A stretch of DNA of 64,000 nt from Rippkaea orientalis PCC 8801 (GCF_000021805.1 NC_011726.1:2574097-2638096), one strand, 5' to 3'. Positions 47,116 to 55,948 are shown, numbered from the stretch's first letter. A program made the numbers and translations. The notes: a model not told the origin generated them from the letters alone.

Positions 47116-47412
47116 TCAATTATCTTGATTACCGCGAATGAGATAGCGTACTTCTTCCAATAAAATATTAAACCTTTGATCATTTTCTTCCTGACGTTGC
47201 TTCATCAATTCCATATCCTGTTGACTTTGTGCGGCTAACTGTAACAACGCTTGAGTTGTTACTCTCAAACCATCGACACTATCCCTCAAACCATCGACAC
47301 TATCCGTTAAACCATCAACCCTATCCCTTAAACCATCTATCCCATCCTTGACATCACTTACAGTAGAAGCCAACTCATCAAGCATTTCATCTGTCCAGCG
47401 TTGTACTGCCAT
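47116..47412 (-). CDS. small coiled-coil protein with heptad repeats
   Basis: 98 residues, no membrane helix. The centre (about 20-52) is a run of near-identical heptads: VDGLRDR, VDGLTDS, VDGLRDS, VDGLRVT, coded by a 21-bp near-tandem repeat. Hydrophobic V and L fall at a/d spacing, so a parallel coiled coil is likely, continued by a Gln/Met-rich helix. Cyanobacteria have many small proteins of this kind, some near Uma2 or toxin genes; I do not know the function of this one. Confidence 0.65.
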   Translation of the reverse strand: MAVQRWTDEMLDELASTVSDVKDGIDGLRDRVDGLTDSVDGLRDSVDGLRVTTQALLQLAAQSQQDMELMKQRQEENDQRFNILLEEVRYLIRGNQDN

Positions 47413-47589
47413 TACCTAATTATCCTCCCCATTTAAGATATCAAATCCTATTTTCTATTATATTTAGGAAATATTTTTCAGAAAACGTCACGATAACAGA
47501 CGTACTTGACGGTAGCATTTGGGAAAAACAATATTACAATAGGTAAAGTAAAGGCCATCTTCTGCTTACCCATCCCCACCAGAGACTCT

Positions 47590-49401
47590 ATGACCGACGT
47601 TCCTGTTTCTCGCATTCGTAACTTCTCTATCATTGCCCATATCGACCACGGTAAGTCAACCCTAGCCGATCGCTTGTTGCAGGACACTGGAACCGTACAA
47701 CAACGGCAAATGAAAGAGCAATTCCTCGACAATATGGATCTAGAACGGGAACGGGGAATTACCATCAAGCTACAGGCGGCTAGAATGAACTATACCGCAA
47801 AAGATGGGGAAAAATACGTCCTCAATCTTATTGATACTCCCGGCCATGTAGACTTCTCCTACGAGGTATCGAGATCCTTGGCTGCTTGTGAAGGGGCGTT
47901 ATTAGTCGTAGACTCGTCTCAGGGAGTAGAAGCGCAAACCCTAGCCAATGTTTACTTGGCTTTAGACAATAATCTCGAAATTATCCCCATTTTAAACAAA
48001 ATTGACCTACCCGGGTCAGAACCCGAACGAGTTGCCAATGAAATCGAAGAAGTGGTCGGCCTCGATTGTAGTAATATTATTAAAGCCTCCGCTAAGGCCG
48101 GCATAGGCATTGATGAGATCCTAGAGTCAATTGTTCACCTCGTTCCTCCCCCTCAAGACACTGTTGATCAACCTCTACGGGCTCTTATTTTTGATAGTTA
48201 CTATGATGCATATCGGGGAGTTATTGTTTACTTCCGCGTCATGGATGGCCAGGTCAAAAAAGGCGATCGCGTTCGGTTAATGGCCTCTGGCAAGGAATAC
48301 GAAATTGACGAGTTAGGCATTCTTTCTCCCAACCAAATACCCATAGACAGTCTTCACGCAGGAGAAGTCGGATATTTCGCCGCAGCCATCAAAACCGTCG
48401 AAGATGCGCGGGTGGGTGATACCATTACTCTAGCGGAGAAACCTGCCAAAGAACCCCTCCCAGGCTATACAGAAGCGAACCCGATGGTCTTTTGTGGTCT
48501 ATTTCCCACCGATGCAGACCAATACGAAGATTTACGCGAAGCCTTAGAAAAGCTTAAACTCAATGATGCTGCCTTGTCCTATGAACCCGAAACCTCGACC
48601 GCGATGGGGTTTGGTTTCCGGTGTGGGTTCTTGGGGTTACTCCACATGGAAATTGTGCAAGAACGCCTCGAAAGGGAGTATAATCTTGATTTAATTACGA
48701 CTGCACCCTCGGTTGTTTATCGCGTTACGACAGTAGATGGAGAAGTCACGGAAATTGATAACCCTAGCTTGCTTCCTCCTCCCCAAAAACGCGAGAAAAT
48801 TGAAGAACCCTATATCCAAGTAGAAATGATCACCCCTGAAACCTATGTGGGGACATTGATGGAATTGTGTCAAAGTCGTCGGGGAGTGTTCAAGGATATG
48901 CGGTATTTTACCCTATCGCGAACCGCCGTGGTCTATGAATTACCCCTCGCAGAAGTGGTAACGGACTTTTTCGATCAATTGAAGTCGCGATCGCGCGGTT
49001 ATGCCAGTATGGAATATCATTTAATTGGCTATCGGGAAAATCCTTTAGTTAAGTTGGATATTCTGGTCAATGGCGATAGTGTGGACGCTTTAGCCATGAT
49101 TGTACACCGAGATAAGGCCTATTATGTCGGTCGCGCTTTGACGGAAAAACTCAAAGAATTGATCCCTCGTCATCAATTTAAAGTTCCCATTCAAGCAGCT
49201 ATTGGGTCAAAAGTGATTGCGAGTGAACATATCCCCGCCTTGCGGAAAGATGTGTTAGCAAAATGCTACGGAGGGGACATTTCTCGGAAGAAAAAACTAT
49301 TACAAAAACAGGCAAAAGGTAAGAAACGCATGAAGTCTATCGGAACCGTTGATGTTCCACAAGAAGCGTTTATGGCTGTTTTGAAATTAGATCCCCAATA
49401 A
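47590..49401 (+). CDS. lepA: elongation factor 4 (LepA)
   Basis: LepA is a ribosome-associated GTPase that back-translocates or helps assemble ribosomes under stress. From ATG 47590 the protein has 603 residues, the normal size; a frame open 28 codons upstream lacks any match. GTPase motifs are [14 protein letters not shown] (G1), RGITIKLQ (G2), DTPGHVDF (G3) and NKIDLPGS (G4). The C-terminal domain with [24 protein letters not shown] is diagnostic for LepA and separates it from EF-G. A terminator follows at 49411. Confidence 0.97.
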   Translation: MTDVPVSRIRNFSIIAHIDHGKSTLADRLLQDTGTVQQRQMKEQFLDNMDLERERGITIKLQAARMNYTAKDGEKYVLNLIDTPGHVDFSYEVSRSLAACEGALLVVDSSQGVEAQTLANVYLALDNNLEIIPILNKIDLPGSEPERVANEIEEVVGLDCSNIIKASAKAGIGIDEILESIVHLVPPPQDTVDQPLRALIFDSYYDAYRGVIVYFRVMDGQVKKGDRVRLMASGKEYEIDELGILSPNQIPIDSLHAGEVGYFAAAIKTVEDARVGDTITLAEKPAKEPLPGYTEANPMVFCGLFPTDADQYEDLREALEKLKLNDAALSYEPETSTAMGFGFRCGFLGLLHMEIVQERLEREYNLDLITTAPSVVYRVTTVDGEVTEIDNPSLLPPPQKREKIEEPYIQVEMITPETYVGTLMELCQSRRGVFKDMRYFTLSRTAVVYELPLAEVVTDFFDQLKSRSRGYASMEYHLIGYRENPLVKLDILVNGDSVDALAMIVHRDKAYYVGRALTEKLKELIPRHQFKVPIQAAIGSKVIASEHIPALRKDVLAKCYGGDISRKKKLLQKQAKGKKRMKSIGTVDVPQEAFMAVLKLDPQ

Positions 49402-49410
49402 ACAGGAATT

Positions 49411-49432
49411 AACCCTTTAATTAAGGGTTTTT
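49411..49432 (+). terminator. intrinsic terminator of lepA
   Basis: AACCCTTTAATTAAGGGTT is a palindromic stem followed by TTTC, beginning 10 bp after the lepA stop. Confidence 0.7.
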
Positions 49433-49542
49433 CTGATTAATTGATAGGATTAAAATCAATCGTATTAAGTAATTTTAATATACCATGACTATTTTAGAGA
49501 GTTGTGGTAGTATTCCCTTGGTTTGAAATTTGATAGGAAAAG

Positions 49543-50328
49543 TTAACGGGAATCCATATCCATTTGCAGTTTTTGGAGGGTATCGTTGGCTTTTTGACTA
49601 TAGGTTGTGTTACCTTGAGTTTTAAAGAGTTGAGAGGCTTTTTGGAGATCGGCGATCGCTTCTGATTCATTGCCTAGTTTAAACTGAGTTATCCCTCGAT
49701 TGTAGTAAGCATCAGCAAAATTCGGGTCTAATTGAACAGATTTCGTGTAATCTGCGATCGCTTCTGGCAAAAGTTGGGCACGATTGTAAGCCAAGGCTCG
49801 GTTATAATAGGCTTTAGCATAGTTGCTATTAAGACGAATGGCTTCAGTATAGTCTGCGATCGCCGCTTGATGATTCCCTAGATCATCTTGAGCATTACCC
49901 CGATAGATATAAAAATCGGCATAATTAGGATTAAGTTTAATGGCCTCGGAACAATCAGACAAAGCCTTTTGATAGTCTTTCATTTGATAGAAAGCATAAC
50001 AGCGATTGCCGTAGGCATAGGCAAATTGGGGATTCAATTGAATGGCTAGGTTATAATCAGCCAGAGCCTGATCGATCTTCCCTATGATATGGTAAGCATA
50101 GCCTCGATTGTAGTAGGAATCTGGATCTTGAGGCGCGAGTTGTATGGCTTGGGTAAAATCTGCGATCGCCCCTTGATAATTTCCTGCACCAATTTTATCA
50201 ACCCCTTGATTGTACCATCCCACGGCATTTGAGGGAGAATTATTGGTAGATTGCTGAGCTAATACCACAGAATTAACCATCAAAAGACTACTTAAAACTC
50301 CTAACAGATAAATTATTTTATTCATCAC
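49543..50328 (-). CDS. secreted TPR-repeat protein
   Basis: 261 residues. A signal peptide (IIYLLGVLSSLLMVNSVVLAQ) is followed by about six tetratricopeptide repeats of 34 residues, each with the pattern AxxNRGxAYxxxGxxxxAIADYTxAIxLNPxxA (for example GNYQGAIADFTQAIQLAPQDPDSYYNRGYAY). The repeats are regular and end at the C-terminal coil. It is probably a periplasmic or lumenal scaffold for protein binding; the partner is unknown. The ORF is solitary. Confidence 0.85.
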   Translation of the reverse strand: MMNKIIYLLGVLSSLLMVNSVVLAQQSTNNSPSNAVGWYNQGVDKIGAGNYQGAIADFTQAIQLAPQDPDSYYNRGYAYHIIGKIDQALADYNLAIQLNPQFAYAYGNRCYAFYQMKDYQKALSDCSEAIKLNPNYADFYIYRGNAQDDLGNHQAAIADYTEAIRLNSNYAKAYYNRALAYNRAQLLPEAIADYTKSVQLDPNFADAYYNRGITQFKLGNESEAIADLQKASQLFKTQGNTTYSQKANDTLQKLQMDMDSR

Positions 50329-50506
50329 CCTAACGCTTAATAAACTTATTTTTAAACGGTTTCATTCCAAATCTTATCTAAATTGAGTGATTAGATCTGT
50401 TATTTGTTCCCCGTTTCCTTCCTCAATAGTGTAGCATTTGATTAGCTCGCTTCTGATATTGTACCCACTTATGAGACAATAGACCTGTTGAGAGAGAAAA
50501 AAGTTA

Positions 50507-51058
50507 ATGTTGAAATCAATCAAAATTATTATCATTGCCTTAGTTAGTATTACCTTAATCAGTTGCTCAACTGGGATCAGTGCCCTTCAAAGCTATATCG
50601 ATAGTCGGGATGGTTATCAATTTCTGTATCCCAAAGGATGGATAGAAGTAACTGTTAAAAATGCTAGTGAAGGCGTAGATGTGGTGTTTCGAGATTTAAT
50701 TGAACAGACAGAAAACCTCAGCGTTATTATTAGTCAAGTTCCTGACAATAAAACCTTAGCTGACTTAGGAACTCCCACAGAAGTTGGCTATCGACTGCTT
50801 CAAGAAATGAATCAAAACCCTGATAGTAACCGAAAAGCTGATTTAATTAACGCTGAAGTGAGCGAAATTGCTGATAAAACTTACTATATTTTAGAATATC
50901 AAGTCCAACTTCCTAATAATCAACAACGGCATAATATTGCCAGCGTTTCTGTTAGTCGAAATAAACTTTTTACCTTTAATTTGTCTACCATAGAAAGTCG
51001 ATGGAATAAACTTAAAACCCTTTTTAAAACTGTTGTTCATTCCTTTTCTGTTTATTAA
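50507..51058 (+). CDS. psbP: CyanoP, PsbP-like lipoprotein of photosystem II
   Basis: 183 residues with a lipoprotein signal: hydrophobic IIIIALVSITLI and lipobox ISC (Cys at about 20), so it is anchored to the lumenal face of the thylakoid membrane. The mature part matches the PsbP fold: YIDSRDGYQFLYPKGWIEV, then VVFRDLIEQTENLSVIIS and the final HNIASVSVSRNKLFTFNLS...W. CyanoP takes part in early assembly of photosystem II. Length fits the cyanobacterial form. A hairpin without T-run follows at 51069. Confidence 0.9.
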   Translation: MLKSIKIIIIALVSITLISCSTGISALQSYIDSRDGYQFLYPKGWIEVTVKNASEGVDVVFRDLIEQTENLSVIISQVPDNKTLADLGTPTEVGYRLLQEMNQNPDSNRKADLINAEVSEIADKTYYILEYQVQLPNNQQRHNIASVSVSRNKLFTFNLSTIESRWNKLKTLFKTVVHSFSVY

Positions 51059-51068
51059 CAATATCTAT

Positions 51069-51098
51069 CCAGTTTAAGCGGATTTTACTTTAAACTGG
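51069..51098 (+). terminator. hairpin after the psbP-like gene
   Basis: CCAGTTTAA and TTAAACTGG form a 9-bp stem with an 12-base loop, 10 bp after the stop. No T-run follows, so terminator function is only tentative. Confidence 0.4.
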
Positions 51099-51170
51099 AC
51101 TAAAGAATTAAAAGCTTTCAATCCATTGTTCCCTGAGTCTTAACTATCAATTTAGATACTTAAAAGCTTG

Positions 51171-51791
51171 ATGTTTTCTCCTAATTTTGTTTTAGCTTCT
51201 GCTTCCCCTGCTCGCCTAAAATTGTTACAAACTATTGGGATTAATCCTATTGTTCGTCCCAGTCACTTTGATGAATCTAAAATTGTCTCTGATAACCCAA
51301 GAGAATTAGTAGAAATTCTTGCTAAAAGTAAAGCACAAACCATTGCTCCCGACTTTCCCGAAAGCCTTATTTTAGGGTGTGATTCCCTCTTAGTTGTCAG
51401 GGGAGAAATCTATGGAAAACCTAATTCCCCAGAAGAAGCGATCGCGCGATGGGAAACAATGCAAGGACATCACGGAACCTTGTATACTGGTCATACTTTA
51501 ATTGACACAAAACAGCATAAAACGCTAGTTCGCTGTGGTATCACTGAAGTCTATTTTGCTTCCTTAGATCGTCCAACAATTGAAGCTTATGTTAACAGTG
51601 GAGAACCCCTAAAATGTGCCGGGTGTTTTGCTTTAGAAGGGAAAGGCGGTTTATTTGTAGACAAGATCGAAGGCTGTCATAGTAACGTCATTGGGTTAAG
51701 CCTTCCTTTATTAAGACAAATCTTACAAGAATTAGGATATCAAATTGCACAATTTTGGGACAGTCGATCAACCCCAAAAAATGAATATTAA
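51171..51791 (+). CDS. maf: Maf-like nucleotide pyrophosphatase
   Basis: 206 residues from the ATG at 51171. The Maf signature is intact: [14 protein letters not shown] at the N terminus, the catalytic [20 protein letters not shown] and [12 protein letters not shown]. Maf proteins hydrolyse dTTP/UTP or modified nucleotides to keep them out of nucleic acids. The Arg in SPAR and Glu of the E/D pair fit the active site. The neighbouring genes are unrelated. Which nucleotide it prefers cannot be told. Confidence 0.9.
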   Translation: MFSPNFVLASASPARLKLLQTIGINPIVRPSHFDESKIVSDNPRELVEILAKSKAQTIAPDFPESLILGCDSLLVVRGEIYGKPNSPEEAIARWETMQGHHGTLYTGHTLIDTKQHKTLVRCGITEVYFASLDRPTIEAYVNSGEPLKCAGCFALEGKGGLFVDKIEGCHSNVIGLSLPLLRQILQELGYQIAQFWDSRSTPKNEY

Positions 51792-51914
51792 TTATCAGCT
51801 ATTTGTCAAGTGAAATCCTCAAAAATGTTGCATAAATTTACAGTTAAATCAATTATTCTATCTGATAAAATAAACCTAGACAATTCCTGACAACGGAGGC
51901 AGAAAAAGTCCCTT

Positions 51915-52775
51915 ATGACCAATACACAAGAGCCATCAATAGAAAGTACGCTAGAAAAAACTACTTATTCCCCTGGTGTTCGTCGCTTTTTCAAAATCCT
52001 AGAATATTTAGCCTTAGATGCTTGTGTGGCTTGCCTGGTTCTAACCCTGTTTTTCCGAGAGAACCAACTGTTAATCACCCTTGATGCAGCTTTGTTGGCT
52101 AGTTTTGTGTTCTTGGGACTGTTCAATAATCAATACTTTTCCTACGGCGATCGCCTCACCAAAACCAGCAAATACGAACAACTCCTAAAGGAAAGTCCAG
52201 GGACAGGCGATCGCTTGAAACTTGAAAAAGAAAATGCCCTACGCTATTGCCAGCAATTAATCGATGACTATAGTAAAACCCGACGAACGGCTCGAAATTC
52301 CTACTATATTTTGCAGTTGGCTACCATTATTTTTTCTGGAGTCACTCCCATTTTAGTATTAGTTGATAAACTCGAAACGGGTTCTCAATGGCTGAAATGG
52401 CTCCCGGTTATTTTTCCTGCTATTGCTTCTATCCTAGCCAGTGTTGGGACATCTTTTCCCCTAGAAACCCAATGGAAAGATTCTAACAAAATTGTTGAAA
52501 ATTTAGAAGCTGAGCAAGAAAAATTTCTCTTGGGAATTACTCAAGATCCCATCCCAGAGATCATTGGAGATACCCTAGTAACAGAGTCTGAAAGAACCAA
52601 ACTTTTAGAAGCAGAACAAAAGCGTGCTATTATTAATTTTGTCAATAAAGTTAATGAAATTCACCTACAACAAGTTCAAGCGCAAGCTCAGATTGTTAAA
52701 GAAGCTGAACCCGAAGCCAATAAACCAGGAACTGAACCCAAAAAGCCCGAAAATAAACCCCTAATGCCTAAATAA
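51915..52775 (+). CDS. DUF4231 (SLATT-like) membrane protein
   Basis: 286 residues. Two membrane segments at about 35-75 (LALDACVACLVLTLFF and LITLDAALLASFVFLGLF), then the conserved helical block ENALRYCQQLIDDYSKTRRTARNSYYILQLATIIFSGVTPILVLV and a second pair of membrane segments (LPVIFPAIASILASVGTSF). This matches DUF4231/SLATT proteins, thought to be pore-like and sometimes linked to defence or nucleotide signalling. The C-terminal tail is Glu/Lys/Pro-rich and unstructured. No signalling partner is adjacent, so a role in immunity is only possible. Confidence 0.75.
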   Translation: MTNTQEPSIESTLEKTTYSPGVRRFFKILEYLALDACVACLVLTLFFRENQLLITLDAALLASFVFLGLFNNQYFSYGDRLTKTSKYEQLLKESPGTGDRLKLEKENALRYCQQLIDDYSKTRRTARNSYYILQLATIIFSGVTPILVLVDKLETGSQWLKWLPVIFPAIASILASVGTSFPLETQWKDSNKIVENLEAEQEKFLLGITQDPIPEIIGDTLVTESERTKLLEAEQKRAIINFVNKVNEIHLQQVQAQAQIVKEAEPEANKPGTEPKKPENKPLMPK

Positions 52776-52860
52776 CCTGAGTTCGGGGTTGGATCATTAT
52801 TAACATCGGCTCTCTCGACACCTTGGCGTAAAATGTATAATTAGTTACAAGATATAATCC

Positions 52861-52927
52861 GGTGGGTTAGGGCACCCATGAAAGCTTATGGGTTTTTCAA
52901 CAAAATCAACTCCGTACCTAACCCACC
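52861..52927. repeat. inverted repeat with GGTGGGTTAGG arms upstream of cobO
   Basis: Arms GGTGGGTTAGG (52861-52871) and CCTAACCCACC (52917-52927) enclose a 45-base loop that itself contains CCCATGAAAGCTTATGGG, a smaller inverted repeat. This is a dispersed cyanobacterial palindrome. It lies 55 bp before the cobO start. Confidence 0.75.
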
Positions 52928-52981
52928 CTACGAAATATAAGATTTTTTTATCACCATAAATACGGTAGAGCAAATTAACCA

Positions 52982-53602
52982 ATGACAAATAGTAATCCTT
53001 CCCTTTCTGCTGAACAATATCAACAAAAAATGCAGCGACGCAAAGAAATCCAAGAACAGCGTCTCGCTCAAGCATCGCAAGAAAAAGGCTTAATTATTGT
53101 TAATACAGGGAATGGCAAGGGAAAAACTACCGCAGCCTTAGGAATGGTGATGCGATCGCTTGGACATGGGTTCCAAGTCGCCATTATTCAGTTTATTAAA
53201 GGAGCTTGGGAACCCGCCGAAAAAGCTGTTTTAAGCCATTGGGAAAACCAAGTCCAATTCTACGCGATGGGAGAAGGCTTTACTTGGGAAACCCAAGATA
53301 GGGAAAGAGATATCGCTAACGCACAAGCCGCTTGGGAAAAAGCCTTAACCTTCATTCATAACCCAGACTATCAATTAATTCTCTTAGATGAGATTAACGT
53401 CGCTCTCAAGTTGGGTTATCTTGAAGTCGAAACGGTCTTAGAGGGATTAGACCAAAAACCCCAGACAACTCATGTTATTTTAACCGGACGGGGCGCACCT
53501 GCCCCATTGATTCAAAAAGCGGATCTTGTCACGGAAATGAAGCTCATTAAACATCCTTTTCAAGAACAAGGGATCAAAGCTCAACCAGGGATTGAATTTT
53601 AA
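52982..53602 (+). CDS. cobO: cob(I)yrinic acid a,c-diamide adenosyltransferase
   Basis: 206 residues of the BtuR/CobO/CobA family, which puts the adenosyl group on cobalt in coenzyme B12 synthesis. The P-loop is GNGKGKTTAALGMVMRSLGHG (about 38-58), and the VAIIQFIKGAW, LLDEINVAL and LTGRGAPAPLIQKADLVTEM motifs are in place. The opening SAEQYQQKMQRRKEIQEQRLAQASQEKGLI is the usual N-terminal helix. It converges on the next gene with a 4-bp overlap of the 3' ends. B12 is used by metH at 9300. Confidence 0.93.
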   Translation: MTNSNPSLSAEQYQQKMQRRKEIQEQRLAQASQEKGLIIVNTGNGKGKTTAALGMVMRSLGHGFQVAIIQFIKGAWEPAEKAVLSHWENQVQFYAMGEGFTWETQDRERDIANAQAAWEKALTFIHNPDYQLILLDEINVALKLGYLEVETVLEGLDQKPQTTHVILTGRGAPAPLIQKADLVTEMKLIKHPFQEQGIKAQPGIEF

Positions 53603-54123
53603 TTATCCGATAAACAAGTCTTGAGGATGCGGTGATCATTCTCGGTTACGTTATTTAAACGATAATAGCCTTCTAACCTCATTTCCGTAGTGGCATTTCT
53701 CTGATCAGCGATAGGAGAAATCGGCTCTAGGGCAATCGCATAATCGTATTTGGTTCCATCATAGGGATCGGCGATCGATAAATTCATCTGACGGGAATTG
53801 AAGCTACCCGAAAAACAACTAAACTCCGATCGCGGCATATAAAAGGCTCCAATGACTTGACCTTCTTGCACTTTAAACACTAAATATTCTTGTCCTAGGG
53901 TTTCTGGTTTAGGTGATCTCCCGTAGAGATAAACCCCATTCGGTATAGTGATACTCCTCTGGGTTAAGGAAACTTCTCTAGACGGTGTTGCTTCAGCAAT
54001 CAAGACATTTTTTTCAACAGCTTGAACAGGGGAAAGATTAATTAATCCTAAACTGATCAAGATACCTAACGAAAATAAGGAACAATGTGTGATGGAGAAA
54101 AAGAACGATTGAACGAATGACAT
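53599..54123 (-). CDS. secreted protein of unknown function
   Basis: 174 residues with a signal peptide (long hydrophobic FSLGILISLGLINLSPVQA, cleavage near VQA). The mature part begins with a Ser/Thr-rich segment, followed by a compact beta domain (NGVYLYGRSPKPETLGQEYLVFKVQEGQVIGAFYMPRSEFSCFSGSF and YDYAIALEPI) with two Cys. I recall similar cyanobacterial hypothetical proteins but no function. Its 3' end overlaps that of cobO by 4 bp on the opposite strand. Confidence 0.75.
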   Translation of the reverse strand: MSFVQSFFFSITHCSLFSLGILISLGLINLSPVQAVEKNVLIAEATPSREVSLTQRSITIPNGVYLYGRSPKPETLGQEYLVFKVQEGQVIGAFYMPRSEFSCFSGSFNSRQMNLSIADPYDGTKYDYAIALEPISPIADQRNATTEMRLEGYYRLNNVTENDHRILKTCLSDN

Positions 54124-54435
54124 TTTATTTTCCTAAATATATTAATGGCATATCTATCTACCTCCACCATATCGAGAGGTCGAAGACAGGCACTCACCCA
54201 AAAGGGTGACTTCTTTTCATACACTTGGACGATTGTTAATTCCAGATTCCCAAGCTTGTCGTTGTCTAGCAACTGACTGAGTAATACTGAAAAAAAACCT
54301 TACATAGAATGGGCTTTAGCGGTAGACTAAATTCCCTTAACTTCTTGTTTACAATTAGCCCTCTAGTCTTCCACAGAATTTTGCTGCGGGGGTGACGTTA
54401 ATGGACTCTCACAAGTTTCCTCACAACCACCTTAA

Positions 54436-54473
54436 TTGTGCAATCACTTTTTAGTGAAGCGCAAGTTTTTTCT
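54436..54473 (+). terminator. orphan terminator-like hairpin, possible small RNA end
   Basis: TTGTGCAATCACT and AGTGAAGCGCAA pair around a TTTT loop with one bulge, followed by GTTTTTTCTT. There is no annotated + strand gene in the 800 bp upstream, so it may end a non-coding transcript. The preceding TTTCCTCACAACC resembles the unpaired motif of Yfr1 RNAs only loosely. Confidence 0.45.
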
Positions 54474-54609
54474 TAAGTTTTAATAAGTCATGGGGCTTCT
54501 TCTATTTTGGTTTTTATGCACGATATAGAAATTATGTCAAGACTCTCTTCATATATCTTGACTAAATGTCTCAACTATCTTCGTACTTTCTTGATCAGCT
54601 AAGCTTAAA

Positions 54610-54632
54610 GTAGGTGGGCAATGCTCACCTTA
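54610..54632. repeat. interspersed palindrome, diverged family B copy 4
   Basis: GTAGGTGGGCAATGCTCACC keeps the core but has lost one G and gained a T in the right arm, 30 bp before the Uma2 start. Confidence 0.7.
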
Positions 54633-54662
54633 ACTGGATTTATTTTATCTGAATGAGTAATT

Positions 54663-55304
54663 ATGCAAACTATTCAACCAAGTATTGCCGAAAATCGAGT
54701 TATTTTAAATAATATTACCTGGGAAACCTTTAATCAACTTCTTCTGGAATTAGGAGAAAACAGAGCTAGTCGTTTAGCTTATAATGACGGAATTATTGAA
54801 ATTATGACTCCCTTTGGACAACATGAACATAGTAATCGCTTTATTGATGATTTAATTCGAGTCATTGCCTTAGAGCTTAACTTAAATATCAAAAAAATGG
54901 GGTCATTGACGTTAAAAAAAGATTTGATCAAAAAAGGTGTTGAGCCTGACTCTTGTTATTATCTAACAAATGAACCTTTGGTAAGACATAAACAAGATAT
55001 TAGACTGAATATCGATCCGCCTCCTGATTTAGTGCTAGAAATTGATATGAGTAATAGTTCCTTGAATAAGCTCCCCATTTATGTTGCTTTGGGAGTTCCT
55101 GAAGTTTGGCAGTATCAAGGCAGTACATTAATTGGGTTTATTTTAGATAGCGACAATCAAAATTATGCTCAATCTGACTATAGTTTAGCTTTTCCTTGGT
55201 TAGAACTAGCCCAAATTCCTCCGTTTATTCAACAAAGTTTAAGAGATGGAGAAACGGCAACATTAAAAGCGTTTTCCCAGTGGGTTAAGCAACAAAATCA
55301 CTGA
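54663..55304 (+). CDS. Uma2 family (DUF820) putative nuclease
   Basis: 213 residues. It opens with the typical ITWETFNQLLLELGENRASRLAYNDGIIEIMTP, then SLTLKKDLIKKGVEPDSCYYLTN and the acidic-lysine core PPPDLVLEIDMSNSSLNKLPIYVALGVPEVW of the PD-(D/E)xK-like fold. There is no coiled-coil tail, unlike the copy at 32215. It converges with the YoeB toxin gene. Function is unproven for this family. Confidence 0.87.
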   Translation: MQTIQPSIAENRVILNNITWETFNQLLLELGENRASRLAYNDGIIEIMTPFGQHEHSNRFIDDLIRVIALELNLNIKKMGSLTLKKDLIKKGVEPDSCYYLTNEPLVRHKQDIRLNIDPPPDLVLEIDMSNSSLNKLPIYVALGVPEVWQYQGSTLIGFILDSDNQNYAQSDYSLAFPWLELAQIPPFIQQSLRDGETATLKAFSQWVKQQNH

Positions 55305-55321
55305 TAAGTACCTAAGCATAA

Positions 55322-55588
55322 CTAATCATAATGATACCGGCAAGATAGAATAATTAACGAATCTTCTTCTACTTTATAGACTAATCGATGTTCATCCGTA
55401 ATTCGTCTTGACCAACATCCTTTCAATTCATATTTTAGTGGTTCTGGTTTTCCTAATCCTGAAAACGGGTTTCTTTGGGCATCTCTAATTAAGTTTAAGA
55501 TTTTTTTGAAGATTTTTTGATCTTCTATTCCCCATATTCCTATCTGCTCAAACGCTTCTGGAGCAAAGGTAATTTTTCTCATATTCAT
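55322..55588 (-). CDS. YoeB/Txe family toxin
   Basis: 88 residues (86 from the second Met). Sequence follows the YoeB RNase fold: ITFAPEAFEQI at the N terminus, the catalytic Glu in LKYELKG, Arg in RRITDEHRLVY, and His-Tyr at the end (CRYHYD). YoeB cleaves mRNA on the ribosome. The start lies 41 bp inside the antitoxin gene upstream on the same strand, an arrangement that couples the pair. All expected active-site residues are present, so the toxin is probably functional. Confidence 0.92.
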   Translation of the reverse strand: MNMRKITFAPEAFEQIGIWGIEDQKIFKKILNLIRDAQRNPFSGLGKPEPLKYELKGCWSRRITDEHRLVYKVEEDSLIILSCRYHYD

Positions 55589-55814
55589 CTAAATCAACTT
55601 CAATTAAATTACCTTGGTTGGCATTTTCTAAAGATTTGAGTAATTGTTTTTTATTCGCTTCTGATTGAAGAAGATAGGTTGTTTCGTTTTCTTCATTTTC
55701 AGGTTCAACTAAAATAATTATCTCTACTGTTGTTCCCTCAATAAGTTCAGTCGCAGGAACCTCAATCTTTCCATTTTGTCCAACGATTACTTTTTGTTTT
55801 AAACTTTTTAGCAT
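55548..55814 (-). CDS. antitoxin of the YoeB-type module, composite AbrB-like/YefM-like
   Basis: 88 residues. The N-terminal half (KQKVIVGQNGKIEVPATELIEGTTVEIIILV) looks like an AbrB/SpoVT swapped-hairpin DNA-binding domain, while the second half (YLLQSEANKKQLLKSLENANQGNLIEVDLDEYEK) resembles the toxin-binding tail of YefM/Phd antitoxins. It would repress its own operon and neutralise the toxin whose gene overlaps it. The combination is unusual because YoeB is normally paired with a full YefM fold. Identification of the AbrB half is from strand pattern and so is less certain. Confidence 0.8.
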   Translation of the reverse strand: MLKSLKQKVIVGQNGKIEVPATELIEGTTVEIIILVEPENEENETTYLLQSEANKKQLLKSLENANQGNLIEVDLDEYEKNYLCSRSV

Positions 55815-55865
55815 GATCTAACCTTAACTAGCTGATATATGTCTCTCTTTATGATAGCTCAGATA

Positions 55866-55905
55866 AAAAAGCGATCGCCGAGGTGAAAATTAACGCGATC
55901 GCTTC
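55866..55905 (-). terminator. sigma-factor terminator built from two HIP1 sites
   Basis: Two HIP1 octamers in inverted arrangement (AAGCGATCGC at 55870-55879 and GCGATCGCTT at 55896-55905) form a 10-bp stem with a 16-base loop. On the minus strand the stem runs into TTTTTT (55871 down to 55866), 43 bp past the stop of the sigma factor gene. Confidence 0.8.
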
Positions 55906-55948
55906 TAAAGTCTGATTTAGTTTTAATTACCCGACGATCTTGCCTCAA

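Larger units (their letters stand above)
54124..54662. other. 540-bp gene-free region with a terminator-like hairpin and repeat copies
   Basis: No convincing ORF. Minus-strand leader of the preceding gene holds GTCACCCTTTTGGGTGA, a hairpin near 54200. On the + strand a strong terminator-like hairpin sits at 54436-54471 although no + strand gene ends there. A diverged family B palindrome lies at 54610. A small RNA gene between about 54300 and 54470 is possible. Confidence 0.5.

Noticed and set aside
47506-47589. Upstream extension of lepA by 28 codons
   Set aside because: The extension has no family match and the ATG at 47590 gives the exact family length of 603.
54066-54272. 68-codon minus-strand frame ahead of the secreted protein gene
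   Set aside because: It runs through a hairpin-rich leader, overlaps the start of the real gene in another frame and shows no protein-like pattern.
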